The notes below the pieces were generated by a model. That model was given only the letters and a program-made list of their open reading frames with translations. It ran no database searches and was not told the origin of the DNA. Shown here one piece after another: positions 30,810 to 31,129 of a stretch of DNA of 31,129 nucleotides. The translations under genes and the position numbers were made by a program. The number at the start of each line of letters is the position of its first letter. The stretch's first letter is position 1. Source of the stretch: DATEEG01 sp035525055 (GTDB lineage Bacteria; Actinomycetota; Acidimicrobiia; Spongiisociales; ZC4RG35); NCBI GenBank assembly GCA_035525055.1, contig DATLEZ010000150.1, positions 1 through 31,129 on the forward strand, in the 5' to 3' direction.

Positions 30810-31129
30810 TCACAGCGGAATGTTTCCGTGCTTCTTCTGGGGGAGGTGTTCGCGCTTGGTTCGCAGCATTTCCAGGGCCCTGATCAATTTGACCCTGGTT
30901 TCCCTTGGTTCGATCACCTCATCAACCAGACCGAGTTCAGCAGCCCGGTAGGGATTGTTGAACTTCTCCTCGTAATCCTCGATGAGTTCCGACCGCTTCT
31001 CCTCTTCGCTGGCCGCTTCCTCGATCTCACGGCGGAAGATGACGTTGACCGCTCCCTGGGCTCCCATCACCGCGATCTCGGCCGACGGCCAGGCAAAGAC
31101 CATGTCGGCCCGGATCCCGCGGGCATTCA
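30810..31129 (-). CDS. pccB: Acyl-CoA carboxylase beta (carboxyltransferase) subunit, C-terminal part
   Basis: Transfers the carboxyl group from biotin to acyl-CoA. Only the last ~105 residues are in the window. They read NARGIRADMVFAWPSAEIAV, then MGAQGAVNVIFRREI, NNPYRAAELGLVDEVIEPRE and HGNIPL at the end. These are the standard C-terminus of PccB/AccD-type subunits (AWPxAxIAVMGAxGAVxI and KHGNIPL). The frame continues beyond 31129, so the ATG inside (31103) is not the start. It stops 36 bases before the alpha subunit gene, consistent with a beta-alpha operon. Confidence 0.93.
   Translation of the reverse strand, partial: NARGIRADMVFAWPSAEIAVMGAQGAVNVIFRREIEEAASEEEKRSELIEDYEEKFNNPYRAAELGLVDEVIEPRETRVKLIRALEMLRTKREHLPQKKHGNIPL

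Overview
The window is high-GC DNA with the gene families of an actinobacterium (Actinomycetota), possibly an Acidimicrobiia-like lineage. The evidence is a class A penicillin-binding protein with PASTA domains, a secreted SpoIID-like protein carrying SLH repeats, Thr/Pro-rich linkers on exported proteins, an LpdA-type flavoprotein, and a propionyl-CoA carboxylase / methylmalonyl-CoA mutase set. No rRNA, tRNA, CRISPR array, transposase or integrase was recognised. The lineage is inferred from gene content only.

Layout. (1) 1-4955 holds a partial acyl carrier protein, an exported SGNH-type esterase, an overlapping pair (a lipoyl-fold protein without the modified lysine and an SGNH-like protein), a twice-frameshifted pseudogene and an exported Thr/Pro-rich protein. 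(2) 5077-7318 is a gene graveyard. It has a glycosyltransferase-4 N-terminal fragment with an in-frame stop and a decayed sulfotransferase, tail to tail with an intact sulfotransferase. (3) 7361-19792 is a cell-surface polysaccharide locus. It encodes a 59-aa small protein, an MFS transporter, a membrane NDP-sugar 4,6-dehydratase (FlaA1/PglF class), a DegT-type aminotransferase, a membrane protein, a family-2 glycosyltransferase, an O-antigen polymerase/ligase-like protein, SpoIID-SLH and a Wzx-like flippase. (4) 19794-20824 holds a four-helix-bundle (S23/IVP) gene and a hypothetical gene, bounded by GTACCAC heptamer repeats. (5) 20828-31129 is housekeeping-like: PBP1, methylmalonyl-CoA mutase, LpdA-like oxidoreductase, a YCII protein, a cell-wall-binding/glycosidase-like exported protein, and the biotin-carboxylase and carboxyltransferase subunits of an acyl-CoA carboxylase.

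How the genes fit together. The dehydratase and aminotransferase can make a UDP-4-amino-4,6-dideoxy sugar. GT2 builds the chain, Wzx and the polymerase/ligase export and extend it, and sulfotransferase and SGNH/ACP-type proteins may decorate it. The carboxylase and mutase together would take propionyl-CoA to succinyl-CoA.

Most unusual structure: short tandem repeats with a 7-bp period sit at or over the 3' ends of at least five genes, sometimes supplying the stop codon. A second feature is a duplicated ~150-bp leader placed before both a small protein-MFS pair and the dehydratase. A third is a 230-bp hairpin-rich leader before the aminotransferase that lacks a Shine-Dalgarno sequence.
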